A program made the position numbers and the translations under genes. Under the pieces are notes generated by a model. That model saw only the letters and a program-made list of their open reading frames with translations, had not been told where the DNA came from and did not search any database. Shown here in pieces: positions 55,720 through 64,000 of a stretch of 64,000 nucleotides of DNA (the stretch's first letter is position 1; each line of letters begins with the position of its first letter). The DNA comes from Pseudoalteromonas citrea (GTDB lineage Bacteria > Pseudomonadota > Gammaproteobacteria > Enterobacterales > Alteromonadaceae), in contig NZ_AHBZ03000027.1 of NCBI RefSeq assembly GCF_000238375.3, forward strand, positions 62,001 through 126,000, written 5' to 3'.

Positions 55720-57471
55720 TCACCTAACTTGCATCGTTTCCCCATTGACAACAATGTCTTTAAACTTGGGTTCTTGGGTTGAGTACTGCTGTTCAATAAG
55801 TGCATTGATCACTTGTTTTTCTATAAATGGGTTTGCGTTGTGTGTTATATCCATGCTTTTTTCCAACCACTCCCCGTCGAGCTGATAAAATAAAACATAT
55901 TCAAAGTAATACTCAAAATGTGCGATCAAAAGGTATTCTTTTCCTATATCTCCGTGGAGGTCAATGGCGACAATATCCAGTTTTTTACTGTTAAAAAGCT
56001 GCGTGTTGGTATGTTTAGCATAGTTTTGAATCCTACTGAGCAGTGGCAGAGGAAGCTGTTCGATAGATAAATATGCATTGGGTTGCAGCAAAGTTGTTAC
56101 ATCTAGTTGTTCAATATCGGGGTTGCCATAGGGGTTTACAACACGCTTTAGTACGGCGTCAATACGCGTATTGAGCGCAGGGTTAGTGCTACCATATTCT
56201 TGTTGGAGCTGCTTTAGTGCTTCATTTCCTGGACGCCCTAAGTTAAAGGCAAAGTAGTCTAAATCGACATCGTTAATATCGATATGACCAGAGTTAATAT
56301 GGGCTAGTTGGCTAGATACTGACAGTTTTCTGAAATCTAACAAGGGAGACTGAGTCGCTAAAAGAGCCGCGACTAAGGTTAGCCCCAGTTTAGTATTGAT
56401 ATTACCTAAATGTGCATACCACTTAACTCTATATTTGATAATCGCGGCGCTATAACAGATGAAATAAGCTGCCACAAATACCCAAATTAAGATCGCCCAT
56501 AAGCGATCTACAGATAGCCCGTATTGCTCAATTCTTTGGTATAGCCCATAACCACTTATCGCAACGTACACTGGCAGTAATATAACCCCGAGCGTTAAAG
56601 CAATCTGTGTCCAATGGTGCTTCAGTAATTGACCTTCGTCGCTTTGTAGCGCGGTATTGAGGGTAAGTAAAATGGCGATGAGTAAGGTAAATATCAGCGC
56701 ACTACCGCCATTGTCCCAAATTGGTTGCATACCTTGGAAAAGTAATGCAACTAAAAAGAGAGAACTTAGCATGACTAGAAGCGGTAACAATGCCAACGAC
56801 AAAACTTGAATCAACCGATTTACAGTATTGACCACATTGGCATTGTCTCTTACTTTAAGCACGCCAAGGGTGTGGCTCAAAGTCAGCATTGGATAGAAAA
56901 ACCACGGTTCATAAAACAGACGTTGGAATAATGTGATATTGATAGCTGCAAATAATTCAGCCCATAGTATTAAGATTAGCCACATTGCGAGGGTAAATAA
57001 TGCGGCAAAAAAGAGGGTGATGAATAAGTGGCAAGCACGTTGGATAAGCAGGTTGTAATCAATATACCACTGATCAGAGTGGTTACTCAGGGCTTGGCTG
57101 AACAGAAGTACTTTAAATACGGCTACCGTCATAACGAGACCATACGTAAAGCTGTACATGCCAAGAGATTCACTACTTAAACTGACGATCTGACTTCCTG
57201 TGTAAGCACCTAACGCAGCGAAAAATAGCGAAAATAGACCTATAAACCAGTAGTACTTACTGGTTGTTTTTTGGCTTATCCCATAAATGCTCAGAATAGG
57301 CAAAATGATGGCGATAGAGTAGCAGGCAAATAGAGTAGCCGATGACTCTGCTATGGCCCATTTAAATTCAAGGGCTTGATGTAATAGAAGAAGAGCAAGC
57401 CCTTGCAGTAAAGCAACAAAGAGTAAGCTTTTGTATTGTATTTTTGTGAGTTCAGAATGATTTGATATCAT
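55720..57471 (-). CDS. DUF4153 integral membrane protein
   Basis: The ATG at 57471 has AAGGA 6 nt upstream. The TTG two codons earlier is less likely. The product of about 583 residues has roughly twelve membrane segments in the first 370 residues (SLLFVALLQGLALLLLHQAL, LFAALGAYTGSQIV, LILWAELFAAINITLFQRLFYEPWFFYPM and others). A soluble C-terminal domain of about 200 residues (ISSQLAHINSGHIDINDVDLDYFAFNLGRPG...) follows. This layout fits DUF4153, a family of unknown function in proteobacterial envelopes. It is a single gene with its own promoter region. Confidence 0.75.
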   Translation of the reverse strand: MISNHSELTKIQYKSLLFVALLQGLALLLLHQALEFKWAIAESSATLFACYSIAIILPILSIYGISQKTTSKYYWFIGLFSLFFAALGAYTGSQIVSLSSESLGMYSFTYGLVMTVAVFKVLLFSQALSNHSDQWYIDYNLLIQRACHLFITLFFAALFTLAMWLILILWAELFAAINITLFQRLFYEPWFFYPMLTLSHTLGVLKVRDNANVVNTVNRLIQVLSLALLPLLVMLSSLFLVALLFQGMQPIWDNGGSALIFTLLIAILLTLNTALQSDEGQLLKHHWTQIALTLGVILLPVYVAISGYGLYQRIEQYGLSVDRLWAILIWVFVAAYFICYSAAIIKYRVKWYAHLGNINTKLGLTLVAALLATQSPLLDFRKLSVSSQLAHINSGHIDINDVDLDYFAFNLGRPGNEALKQLQQEYGSTNPALNTRIDAVLKRVVNPYGNPDIEQLDVTTLLQPNAYLSIEQLPLPLLSRIQNYAKHTNTQLFNSKKLDIVAIDLHGDIGKEYLLIAHFEYYFEYVLFYQLDGEWLEKSMDITHNANPFIEKQVINALIEQQYSTQEPKFKDIVVNGETMQVR

Positions 57472-57551
57472 ACACAATCCTTGTTTTATCTTATTTCTTA
57501 TTGCAGCATAGTAAATGCTGGCGGGTTAATCGGTTATGAATTGCTCCCTAA

Positions 57552-58382
57552 TTAATTCTTCAAATATTGTTTGTTGGAGGTGAGTTGAGCCTTATATTGA
57601 TTGGTGAGTGTTTCTATTCGGCTTTTATTGTTGATTATGGCGAGATTAAACTCACGTAATTTTTTTTCGCTGAACATGCCAGGGCGCAGCATGTAGTGTA
57701 CAGGGTTTTTGTGAATCATGATTTGAGTTGTACGCACGCTCTGACTGAGCTGAGCGTTATTTTTTATTATGTAAGCCCCACTGAGTAAATCTTCTACGGC
57801 AAAATTAACACGTTTGTGTTTTATTAATTCAAAACGATCTATTGATGCGCTCATTTCGATAACACAATCGGTACATTGAGCTTGAAAATGGCTGAATTCC
57901 GGTCCGTATACACTGCCTCTATTGATAGCCACTATTGCGTTATTAAGGGCAAGTGGTAACGTGCCTTCCGCGTTTATTTGGAGCGGTTGTTGTGATATAT
58001 GGCTAAACAACTGCATAACTTCAGCCCGATAGGAGACACTAAACTCAGCAAATCCTCGGCGATTAGAAGTATAGCTTGCAGCGAAAATGAGGTCGACATG
58101 GTCTTTTTTAAATTCGCTAAATGCCCGACTCGACGAGGGGTAAGCCACATAGTTCCAGCAAACATTGATATCTTTTAACAGCAGCTCAATGATATCTATA
58201 TCAAGCCCTTTAAACACATCATTTTCTTTATAAGAATAAGGCGGCCAATCATTAGCGGCACTAATGGTTATGGTTTTTTCGCAGACGTGTTCTTTGGCTA
58301 GCAATAACGGTGCACACCCTAGTATGAACAGGCACATGAACATGCGCTTTATGTGGCTTACGCTCAGTTTTTGTGTACGCAT
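57552..58382 (-). CDS. Periplasmic substrate-binding protein (SBP family 3-like), solitary
   Basis: The 276-residue protein has a signal peptide (RMFMCLFILGCAPLLLAK). The binding fold begins TISAANDWPPYSYKENDVFKGLDIDIIELLL, with YPSSSRAFSEFKKDHVDLIFAASYTSNRRGFAEFS and FAVEDLLSGAYIIK matching the blocks of the paralogue at 48806-49579. No transporter membrane or ATPase genes are adjacent. It lies downstream of, and in the same direction as, a dCache chemoreceptor, separated by a large stem-loop. An indirect chemosensing role is possible but unproven. AAAGG precedes the ATG. Confidence 0.82.
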   Translation of the reverse strand: MRTQKLSVSHIKRMFMCLFILGCAPLLLAKEHVCEKTITISAANDWPPYSYKENDVFKGLDIDIIELLLKDINVCWNYVAYPSSSRAFSEFKKDHVDLIFAASYTSNRRGFAEFSVSYRAEVMQLFSHISQQPLQINAEGTLPLALNNAIVAINRGSVYGPEFSHFQAQCTDCVIEMSASIDRFELIKHKRVNFAVEDLLSGAYIIKNNAQLSQSVRTTQIMIHKNPVHYMLRPGMFSEKKLREFNLAIINNKSRIETLTNQYKAQLTSNKQYLKN

Positions 58383-58478
58383 TGTTGGCCTTTGTGTGGT
58401 TAGTTCTATTACTCAGCTAAGGTATTATGGTTACTAACCTAGATGCAGAATTTAACCTTTATTTTTAGAGCTTTACGT

Positions 58479-58519
58479 GAGTGAGTTTAATAAATATGCC
58501 ACATTTATTAAACTCACTC
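58479..58519. terminator. 17-bp perfect inverted repeat (stem-loop) between chemoreceptor and binding-protein genes
   Basis: Arms GAGTGAGTTTAATAAAT (58479-58495) and ATTTATTAAACTCACTC (58503-58519) flank a 7-base loop, 31 bp after the chemoreceptor stop codon. No T-run follows on the minus strand. Terminator or mRNA-end protector is most likely. An operator is possible. Confidence 0.6.
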
Positions 58520-58550
58520 AAGCTTATAAAAGCACAGTTGTTGGGCCTAT

Positions 58551-60503
58551 TTAGTCAATGCGGAATCGACCTACTAGGTTGTCTAACCCATCTGCTAAAT
58601 CAACAAGTTGAGTTGCGCCTTCTGATAGGCTATCCGTTGACTGGCTCACCTGCGCGACGGATGCGGTCACCCCTTGAATTTGAGTGTGAGTTTCACTGGC
58701 TGACACACCTTGTTGGCTGGCTTCTTGGGCGATGGTTGCTATTAATGCTTTTACTTTAGTTACACTGTTTGCAATGTCATCAAACGCTTGGTGTGCTTGC
58801 TCTGATTGAGTAATTGCATCATTGGAAGCACTGACGCTTTGGGTCATTTTTTCGGATACAGCGCGAGTTTGATCAATTAACTTTGTCAAAACGTGTTCAA
58901 TTTCTTGTGTTGCATCATGTGAACGTTGTGCGAGCGTTCTTACTTCGTCGGCAACCACGGCAAACCCTCTGCCTTGTTCGCCTGCTCTAGCCGCTTCAAT
59001 GGCAGCATTGAGTGCAAGTAAGTTGGTTTGCTCTGCTATGCCACGTATAACGCTTAAAATATTAGTAATGTTGTTACTTTCACTTTCTAATTGGCTCATT
59101 GCTGCAGCCGAACCACTTAGTGAGCTATTAAGTTGAGCCACTTGCGTAACGGTATTGCCGATAAGCTTGTTACCAGTATGTGTGCATTCATCTGTTTGAT
59201 CTATTTCACTGAGAGATTCTTGGCAATTTTGACTCACAATATGCGCCATATTGTTGACTGATTCAGTGTTGTGAGCCGCCTGATTAGCGGTGTCTGACTG
59301 GTTGTGGCATTGGGTTCTAATGTCTGATATTTGTGTTTCAAAATGGTGGGCGGCATCATTTAGAGAGTGCGCATTATATTGAATGTCTTTTACCAAAACA
59401 TTAATTGAATTCAAAAATTGATTAAACCAAGTGGCGAGTTCACTTATCTCGTCATTACCAATCACTTGAAGCCTTTTCGATAAGTTGCCCTCACCCTGTG
59501 CTATATCTCTTAACCCATCCGATACCCGTTCAATCGGATAGACAATTTTATTTGCAAGTACGACAGCGATAACGCCAAATATCACTAACATTATAAGTGC
59601 GATTATACTGATACTCACTGACATGTTATAGGCAGAAGATAAGATCTCATCTTCGTCAATAATGGCCACAAAACGCCAGTTTAAGGCATCAGACTGATAA
59701 GGTTTTGCTGTGACTGTTTTATCACCCGTTTCAATGGTTAAAAATGACTTATCTCTGTCAGAATTTAGCGATTGGTATAAAGGCGAGCTGAGCTCTTTAA
59801 TATTCTTAAAGTTATTATCTGGGTTTTTTGGGTCGGCGAGAATGACACCATTGCCATCCATTAAAATTAAATACCCTGTTTCACCTAAGCGAATGTTGCT
59901 GACAATATCTGTGAGTGTAGACAAAGTCACATCTAACGACTGTACACCTGCAAATGTGCCATTTTTATAGATCCCCGTTGCCACTGACACCATAGCTTGC
60001 CCTGTAACACCTTGATAAGGTTCAGTAACAATCACATCGCGTGGTGTTTTCTTGGCATTTTTATACCAAGGGCGTTGTCGAGGGTCATAATTTCCTAGGG
60101 GTTCAGCTGGGTATTGAATAAAGCCCCCTTGCTCTGAACCCAAATAAACGAACAGCAATTCTTCGTGGGTTACCCCGAATGCGGTAAAGAGTTCAAATAT
60201 CTCGGCTTCTTGTGGGTCATTGTCTAAAGGAGACATCATGCGCTCTGGGCCCATGTAACTGCTAATATTATTCGGTAAATCACTTACCAATTTACTTTGT
60301 GCAAGGAAGCGGGCGTTATTCTTCATTTGCTCAAAGAAAAGAACAAAGGTATTTTCAACTTGGCGTATTTCATTACTAGACGAGTCTAAAAAACGCTCTA
60401 AAGATTCTTGTTTAGTTTGTGAAATGCTCACCAATGAAATGGCTAAAATAGGCACTATCACCGTTAATAAAAAACTCATAATGAGCTTCTGGCGCATTCT
60501 CAT
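58551..60503 (-). CDS. Methyl-accepting chemotaxis protein with dCache sensor
   Basis: The 650-residue receptor has a TM helix (about 8-28) and a periplasmic double-Cache domain (about 35-275) with the motif [12 protein letters not shown] followed by [19 protein letters not shown] and GVQSLDVTL. This resembles amino-acid-binding dCache receptors, though not every ligand residue is identifiable. A second TM ([21 protein letters not shown]), a HAMP domain and the signalling domain with [37 protein letters not shown] follow. A good AGGAG ribosome site lies before the ATG. It forms one unit of chemotaxis input to flagellar motility. No other chemotaxis genes are nearby. Confidence 0.93.
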   Translation of the reverse strand: MRMRQKLIMSFLLTVIVPILAISLVSISQTKQESLERFLDSSSNEIRQVENTFVLFFEQMKNNARFLAQSKLVSDLPNNISSYMGPERMMSPLDNDPQEAEIFELFTAFGVTHEELLFVYLGSEQGGFIQYPAEPLGNYDPRQRPWYKNAKKTPRDVIVTEPYQGVTGQAMVSVATGIYKNGTFAGVQSLDVTLSTLTDIVSNIRLGETGYLILMDGNGVILADPKNPDNNFKNIKELSSPLYQSLNSDRDKSFLTIETGDKTVTAKPYQSDALNWRFVAIIDEDEILSSAYNMSVSISIIALIMLVIFGVIAVVLANKIVYPIERVSDGLRDIAQGEGNLSKRLQVIGNDEISELATWFNQFLNSINVLVKDIQYNAHSLNDAAHHFETQISDIRTQCHNQSDTANQAAHNTESVNNMAHIVSQNCQESLSEIDQTDECTHTGNKLIGNTVTQVAQLNSSLSGSAAAMSQLESESNNITNILSVIRGIAEQTNLLALNAAIEAARAGEQGRGFAVVADEVRTLAQRSHDATQEIEHVLTKLIDQTRAVSEKMTQSVSASNDAITQSEQAHQAFDDIANSVTKVKALIATIAQEASQQGVSASETHTQIQGVTASVAQVSQSTDSLSEGATQLVDLADGLDNLVGRFRID

Positions 60504-60659
60504 TTGATACTCCTGCGACTGTGTGATGTTTGGTTACATTTGTTATGTGTTTATGTGTAACTTTATAAATTATACACACAATCTCAGATTTATCTGATTT
60601 TGTACAAGTATTCACAATAAAATAGTTAAACTTTGTTTCGCTAAGTATCTTGTATCTGT

Positions 60660-61970
60660 TTAGTTAATTTCATGTTTTTTTAGGAGCTTATAAAAATCTG
60701 AGCGGTTTCTTTGTGCCAGTTTGGCTGCTTCCGCTACATTACCCTCTGACAGCGATAAGACTTTTTTAAGGTAGTCATATTCAAACTGCTTCTTTGCTTC
60801 ATTGAGCCCTTGAAAGTGCCGCTCATGTTGCGCTGGTAGTACTTTTAATACGATTTCTTCAGTAATTAATTTACCGGGTGTCAGTACCAATGCATGTTCA
60901 ATCACATTGTGTAATTGACGAATGTTACCGGGCCAATGATAATTTAGCAGGTGTGTTATTGCCTGCGGGTTGATTGACTTACGTTGATCACAAAGTTCAG
61001 TAATGAATTGATTGGCCAACAGCATAATATCTTCGATTCGATCACGTAAGCTAGGCAGTGTGATTGATACAACATTGAGTCGGTAGTATAAATCCTCTCG
61101 AAACTCTTTATTCACGATTGCTTGCTGTAAATCTTTGTGGCTGGCAGACAAAAAGCGCACATTGATTTTATGCTCAGTATGAGACCCTACTGGCCGAACG
61201 GTTCGCTCTTGCAACACGCGTAGTAACTTTACTTGCAAGTCTAATGGCATGTCGCCGATTTCATCGAGTAAAATAGTGCCATTATCTGCACTCAAAATAA
61301 GGCCCGTTTTATCATTGATTGCACCAGTAAACGCGCCTTTTTTATGGCCAAACAGCTCTGATTCTAATAAATGCGCAGGGACGGCCGCACAATTTATGGC
61401 AATGAAGGGGCCTGAGGCATAGCCACTGGCTTGGTGAATCGCTTTTGCTGTTACTTCTTTACCCGTGCCACTTTCACCTTGTATAAGTATATTCACACTA
61501 TTGGGTGCTAAGGCTTGAATGTGATTAACGACGTGGCGCATCGCTGCACTTTTGAATGAAATTCCAAAGTAATTATTGCTCTGCAACGAAGGTTGAGGTT
61601 TTGTTGTACTAAAAAGTGCCTTTTCTATTGTATGGAGGAGTGTTTGGCTATCAATGGGTTTGCTTATAAAGTTTAAAAAACCTTGTTCTATTGCATCGAC
61701 GGCGTCTGGAATTGAACCGTGGGCTGTCATCATGATCACTGGCATAGCGAAATGATCACTTTTAATCTTTTCAAATAGCTCAAAACCATCCATATGGGCC
61801 ATTTTTAAATCTGTTATGACTAAATCAATCGATTCACTTTGTAGTATTTTTAACGCTTGAGTGGCACGATAAGCACGCAGTGTATGGTAATTATTCGATT
61901 CTAACCTCATTGCCAATAGTTCGATAAATGCTTGATCATCATCGACCAGTAATATGGTTGCCTTGTTCAT
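60660..61970 (-). CDS. glrR: Sigma-54-dependent response regulator, GlrR/QseF type
   Basis: The 436-residue NtrC-family activator has a receiver domain (5-120; LVDDDQAF, phospho-acceptor Asp in VITDLKMAHMDG, Lys in FISKPID). An AAA+ domain follows (about 145-370; Walker A GESGTGKEV, sigma-54-contacting GAFTGA, Walker B LLDEIGDMP). A Fis-type HTH ends it (GNVAEAAKLAQRNRSDFYKLLKKHEIN), very like the C-terminus of E. coli GlrR. It should activate sigma-54 promoters on phosphorylation by GlrK. In E. coli it activates glmY and rpoE. Its ATG overlaps the qseG stop (ATGA). Confidence 0.92.
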   Translation of the reverse strand: MNKATILLVDDDQAFIELLAMRLESNNYHTLRAYRATQALKILQSESIDLVITDLKMAHMDGFELFEKIKSDHFAMPVIMMTAHGSIPDAVDAIEQGFLNFISKPIDSQTLLHTIEKALFSTTKPQPSLQSNNYFGISFKSAAMRHVVNHIQALAPNSVNILIQGESGTGKEVTAKAIHQASGYASGPFIAINCAAVPAHLLESELFGHKKGAFTGAINDKTGLILSADNGTILLDEIGDMPLDLQVKLLRVLQERTVRPVGSHTEHKINVRFLSASHKDLQQAIVNKEFREDLYYRLNVVSITLPSLRDRIEDIMLLANQFITELCDQRKSINPQAITHLLNYHWPGNIRQLHNVIEHALVLTPGKLITEEIVLKVLPAQHERHFQGLNEAKKQFEYDYLKKVLSLSEGNVAEAAKLAQRNRSDFYKLLKKHEIN

Positions 61971-62515
61971 AATGCTCCTTCCTCCCTAAGTTGAGTTGGT
62001 ATTTCTGGCACTGAGGGGTTAAGTCGCTGCAACTCTACTTGAGTTAACTGTTTTTTTAATTCAATCAGTGTAATTTGCAAGTTTTTTAGTCGGTACTCTG
62101 TGCTTTCTAGACTTTTTTTGAGCGCGATATTGGCCAACTTTTGCGTTCGTAAATCTTGGGTACTACGTTTCATAAAGTTGAAATAGATAGCGTACTCGTC
62201 AGGCCATTTATTTTGTTCGACTAATATTTTTAGTAACCTTAATTGTGTTGTGGTGGAAGGGCTGTTACACCATTTGGTGAAAAATAGGTTAAGTGTTTGG
62301 TGTTGTTGATAGTGGATTGGCAGCGTGTGCATTTGCCTATCAGTTGTTGATAAGGCATTCGTGCTACAAATTGCATAATGGGTTTGAAACAGCATAGCAA
62401 CCGGCGCATAGTGTTGTGTTGGCAGGGGCTTTGCTTTGTTCTCAGTATCCATCTTTTGGGTTGAGTGGCATGCACTTATCAAACAAAGCGCCAGCAATAA
62501 AGATAATAAACGCAT
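61967..62515 (-). CDS. qseG: QseG-like lipoprotein
   Basis: The ATG at 62515 starts a lipoprotein signal (MRLLSLLLALCLISACHS, lipobox ISAC). The upstream in-frame start at 62548 would lie inside the kinase gene. The product of about 182 residues is helical. A C-terminal coiled coil (about 125-180, LKNLQITLIELKKQLTQVELQ) is present. Sequence identity to E. coli QseG is not evident by eye, so the name rests on gene order. QseG is an outer-membrane lipoprotein that interacts with the kinase in enterics. The gene starts 2 nt after the glrK stop and overlaps glrR. Confidence 0.7.
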   Translation of the reverse strand: MRLLSLLLALCLISACHSTQKMDTENKAKPLPTQHYAPVAMLFQTHYAICSTNALSTTDRQMHTLPIHYQQHQTLNLFFTKWCNSPSTTTQLRLLKILVEQNKWPDEYAIYFNFMKRSTQDLRTQKLANIALKKSLESTEYRLKNLQITLIELKKQLTQVELQRLNPSVPEIPTQLREEGAL

Positions 62516-62517
62516 TA

Positions 62518-63954
62518 TTACTTTCCTCTTACTGGCACTTTGACACACACATGTGTACCAGGTGACAGCGGGTTAAACTCGATAGAGCCGTGCAGGTGCT
62601 TGACCGACTCGGCGACAATTGATAAACCAAGTCCACTTCCAATATGGTTATGGCTATGCTGACCGCGAAAAAATGGCTGTGTTATGTTAGCTAGCTCGCA
62701 AGGGTCAATCCCTACGCCATCATCATAAATAGAAAAGGTCGCTGTATTTTCATTGCTATACACTTCTATACGAATACTCTGATCAGCATATTGCAATGCA
62801 TTGTTCACAAGCTGAATTAATATGATTTTACAGGGCAGGTAGGGCATATAAGCTGAATTTTGACCAATATTCCATATGAGCTTTTTGCTGGAGTTAGACG
62901 CTTGAGAGGTAAAATGTGTTTTCAAATCAGTCGTTATTGCCACTAAGCTTTTTTTCTGCTGAGTATTCAATGGGTGGCTGGCGGCGCTGTAACTGAGTAA
63001 ATCGTCGATTAAGGTATTTAAGCGCTTTACCGATCCTTGCATGATCTCGACGATACGCTCTTGCTGCCCACTTAATGAACCCATGCAGGTGTCTTGTAAG
63101 AGACTGCTACCTTCACTTAATGATGCCAAAGGTGTTTTTAGTTCGTGCGTAACATGGCGTAAAAAAGAGTCCTTTTGGGCATGACTGTGTTGAAGTGCCT
63201 CGTTAAGCCAATTCAGCCGTTGTCCTAGCTTTTCCAGCTCATTACTCCCCTGTAGCTCAATGTTCCTGACATATTTACCATTGCCTAACTGGACAATGGT
63301 ATGTTCAAGTGTATAAAGCTGATGTGTTACGCGGCGAATTAGCATAAGGCTAAAGACAATAAATAGCGTTACGAGTATGAGTAATAGCGCGAGTAGGCCG
63401 TAATTTTTGTCAGAGAAAGACGTGCGCTGTTCAGCGAGCCGCGTTGCTAAAGCGCGATGAAACAGCTTTTCTGTGGTTTGCAGTTCGTGACTCAGAGCCG
63501 AATAATTAACTAAGTGTGCATTGTAGGTTGGTGATAAGGTAAGTACTTGTTGCCATTGTGCAACAAGTACATTTTCCATTAGCCTATTTTTCAGTAACGT
63601 AATGCGTTTTCGCGTGGCCTTCCACTTTTTATTAATACTATTTTGTAAAGCGGGGCTATCTAGCAATGTATTATTTTTTTGTGCTTTCTCAAGCGCTGAA
63701 ATACTTTCTTTTATAGCTGAAAACTCAATTATAAGGTCATGATTTATAACATATGACTGATGCATCTTCTGTTGCTCTAAAGATAAGTGTTTTGCATACC
63801 AAACTGCCGACACGATGATAGGTAGCAGCGCAATCGTTAGGGCTAGTTTTGCTTGCAAGCCCAAAGATTGTGAAAAAAACCGTTGAGGCGTGCTCTTAAC
63901 GCGTTTATAAGACGAAATAAATCGCTTTTTAACAGTCTTTATTGTCGTATTCAT
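62518..63954 (-). CDS. glrK: Sensor histidine kinase, GlrK/QseE type
   Basis: The 478-residue kinase has a long basic N-tail, TM1 (about 34-50, LALTIALLPIIVSAVWYA) and a helical periplasmic domain (about 55-180). TM2 (LLALLLILVTLFIVFSLML), HAMP, HisKA with RHVTHELKTPLASLSEGSSLL (phospho-acceptor His), and an ATPase domain (YDDGVGIDP, GSGLGLSIV) follow. The HELKTPLASxxEG pattern and gene order glrK-qseG-glrR fit GlrK. In enteric bacteria it responds to envelope conditions. GGAAA precedes the ATG. The promoter lies partly outside the window. Confidence 0.92.
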   Translation of the reverse strand: MNTTIKTVKKRFISSYKRVKSTPQRFFSQSLGLQAKLALTIALLPIIVSAVWYAKHLSLEQQKMHQSYVINHDLIIEFSAIKESISALEKAQKNNTLLDSPALQNSINKKWKATRKRITLLKNRLMENVLVAQWQQVLTLSPTYNAHLVNYSALSHELQTTEKLFHRALATRLAEQRTSFSDKNYGLLALLLILVTLFIVFSLMLIRRVTHQLYTLEHTIVQLGNGKYVRNIELQGSNELEKLGQRLNWLNEALQHSHAQKDSFLRHVTHELKTPLASLSEGSSLLQDTCMGSLSGQQERIVEIMQGSVKRLNTLIDDLLSYSAASHPLNTQQKKSLVAITTDLKTHFTSQASNSSKKLIWNIGQNSAYMPYLPCKIILIQLVNNALQYADQSIRIEVYSNENTATFSIYDDGVGIDPCELANITQPFFRGQHSHNHIGSGLGLSIVAESVKHLHGSIEFNPLSPGTHVCVKVPVRGK

Positions 63955-64000
63955 TGTATTTCCAGAACGAGTGTTGCTAAATTGCGATTTTATAACTTGC

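Noticed and set aside
58481-58759. Plus-strand Leu-rich frame of 92 codons at the end of the dCache receptor gene
   Set aside because: It is antisense to the conserved chemoreceptor tail and starts inside the stem-loop.

Overview
The window looks like a chromosomal segment of a marine gammaproteobacterium, most likely Pseudoalteromonas or a close relative. The reasons are low GC, a GH18 - AA10 - GH18 chitin locus, many c-di-GMP and chemotaxis proteins, a Shewanella/Vibrio-type H-NOX operon and a GlrK-QseG-GlrR operon. This assignment comes from gene content, not from a database search. I see no rRNA, tRNA, CRISPR array or prophage.

Layout. 1-8254 (minus) is one open frame that leaves the window: a giant secreted protein of more than 2,750 residues built from cadherin/Ig-like repeats. 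It is preceded by a lipoprotein gene. 10.1-18.8 kb holds a GNAT enzyme, a DUF417-like membrane protein, an alanine/Na+ symporter, and a group of reactive-species or detoxification genes (DJ-1/PfpI, VOC, GST, AhpD-like plus MarR) with a threonine aldolase. Two regulatory sites stand out there: a SoxR-box promoter in front of the VOC gene and a 28-bp palindrome between the AhpD-like and marR genes. 19-30.5 kb holds an oligopeptidase B-like lipoprotein, a nucleotide pyrophosphatase/phosphodiesterase, a Cache-GGDEF cyclase, a YfcC-type transporter and a GAF/PAS-GGDEF-EAL protein.

An intact IS256-family element (30487-31793, 8-bp target duplication) sits in what was a tail-to-tail gene overlap. 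Beyond it are a NarL-type two-component pair and hemH. 35.1-40.7 kb is a putative nitric-oxide signalling locus: an Aer-like receptor, a response regulator with a degenerate HD-GYP domain, and a translationally coupled operon REC-HDOD / H-NOX / histidine kinase. After a 713-bp gene-free leader comes the chitin operon (41.4-48.6 kb): GH18 chitinase, AA10 lytic polysaccharide monooxygenase and a Serratia ChiA-type GH18 chitinase. All three carry chitin-binding modules, and a strong terminator closes the operon.

48.8-64 kb holds two solitary periplasmic binding proteins, a DUF2235 hydrolase, a RecQ-type helicase, anmK, a DUF4153 membrane protein, a dCache chemoreceptor and the glrK-qseG-glrR operon. 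Together the genes suggest a surface-associated, particle-degrading lifestyle: chitin attack outside the cell, chemotaxis and c-di-GMP/NO control of attachment, and envelope-stress sensing.
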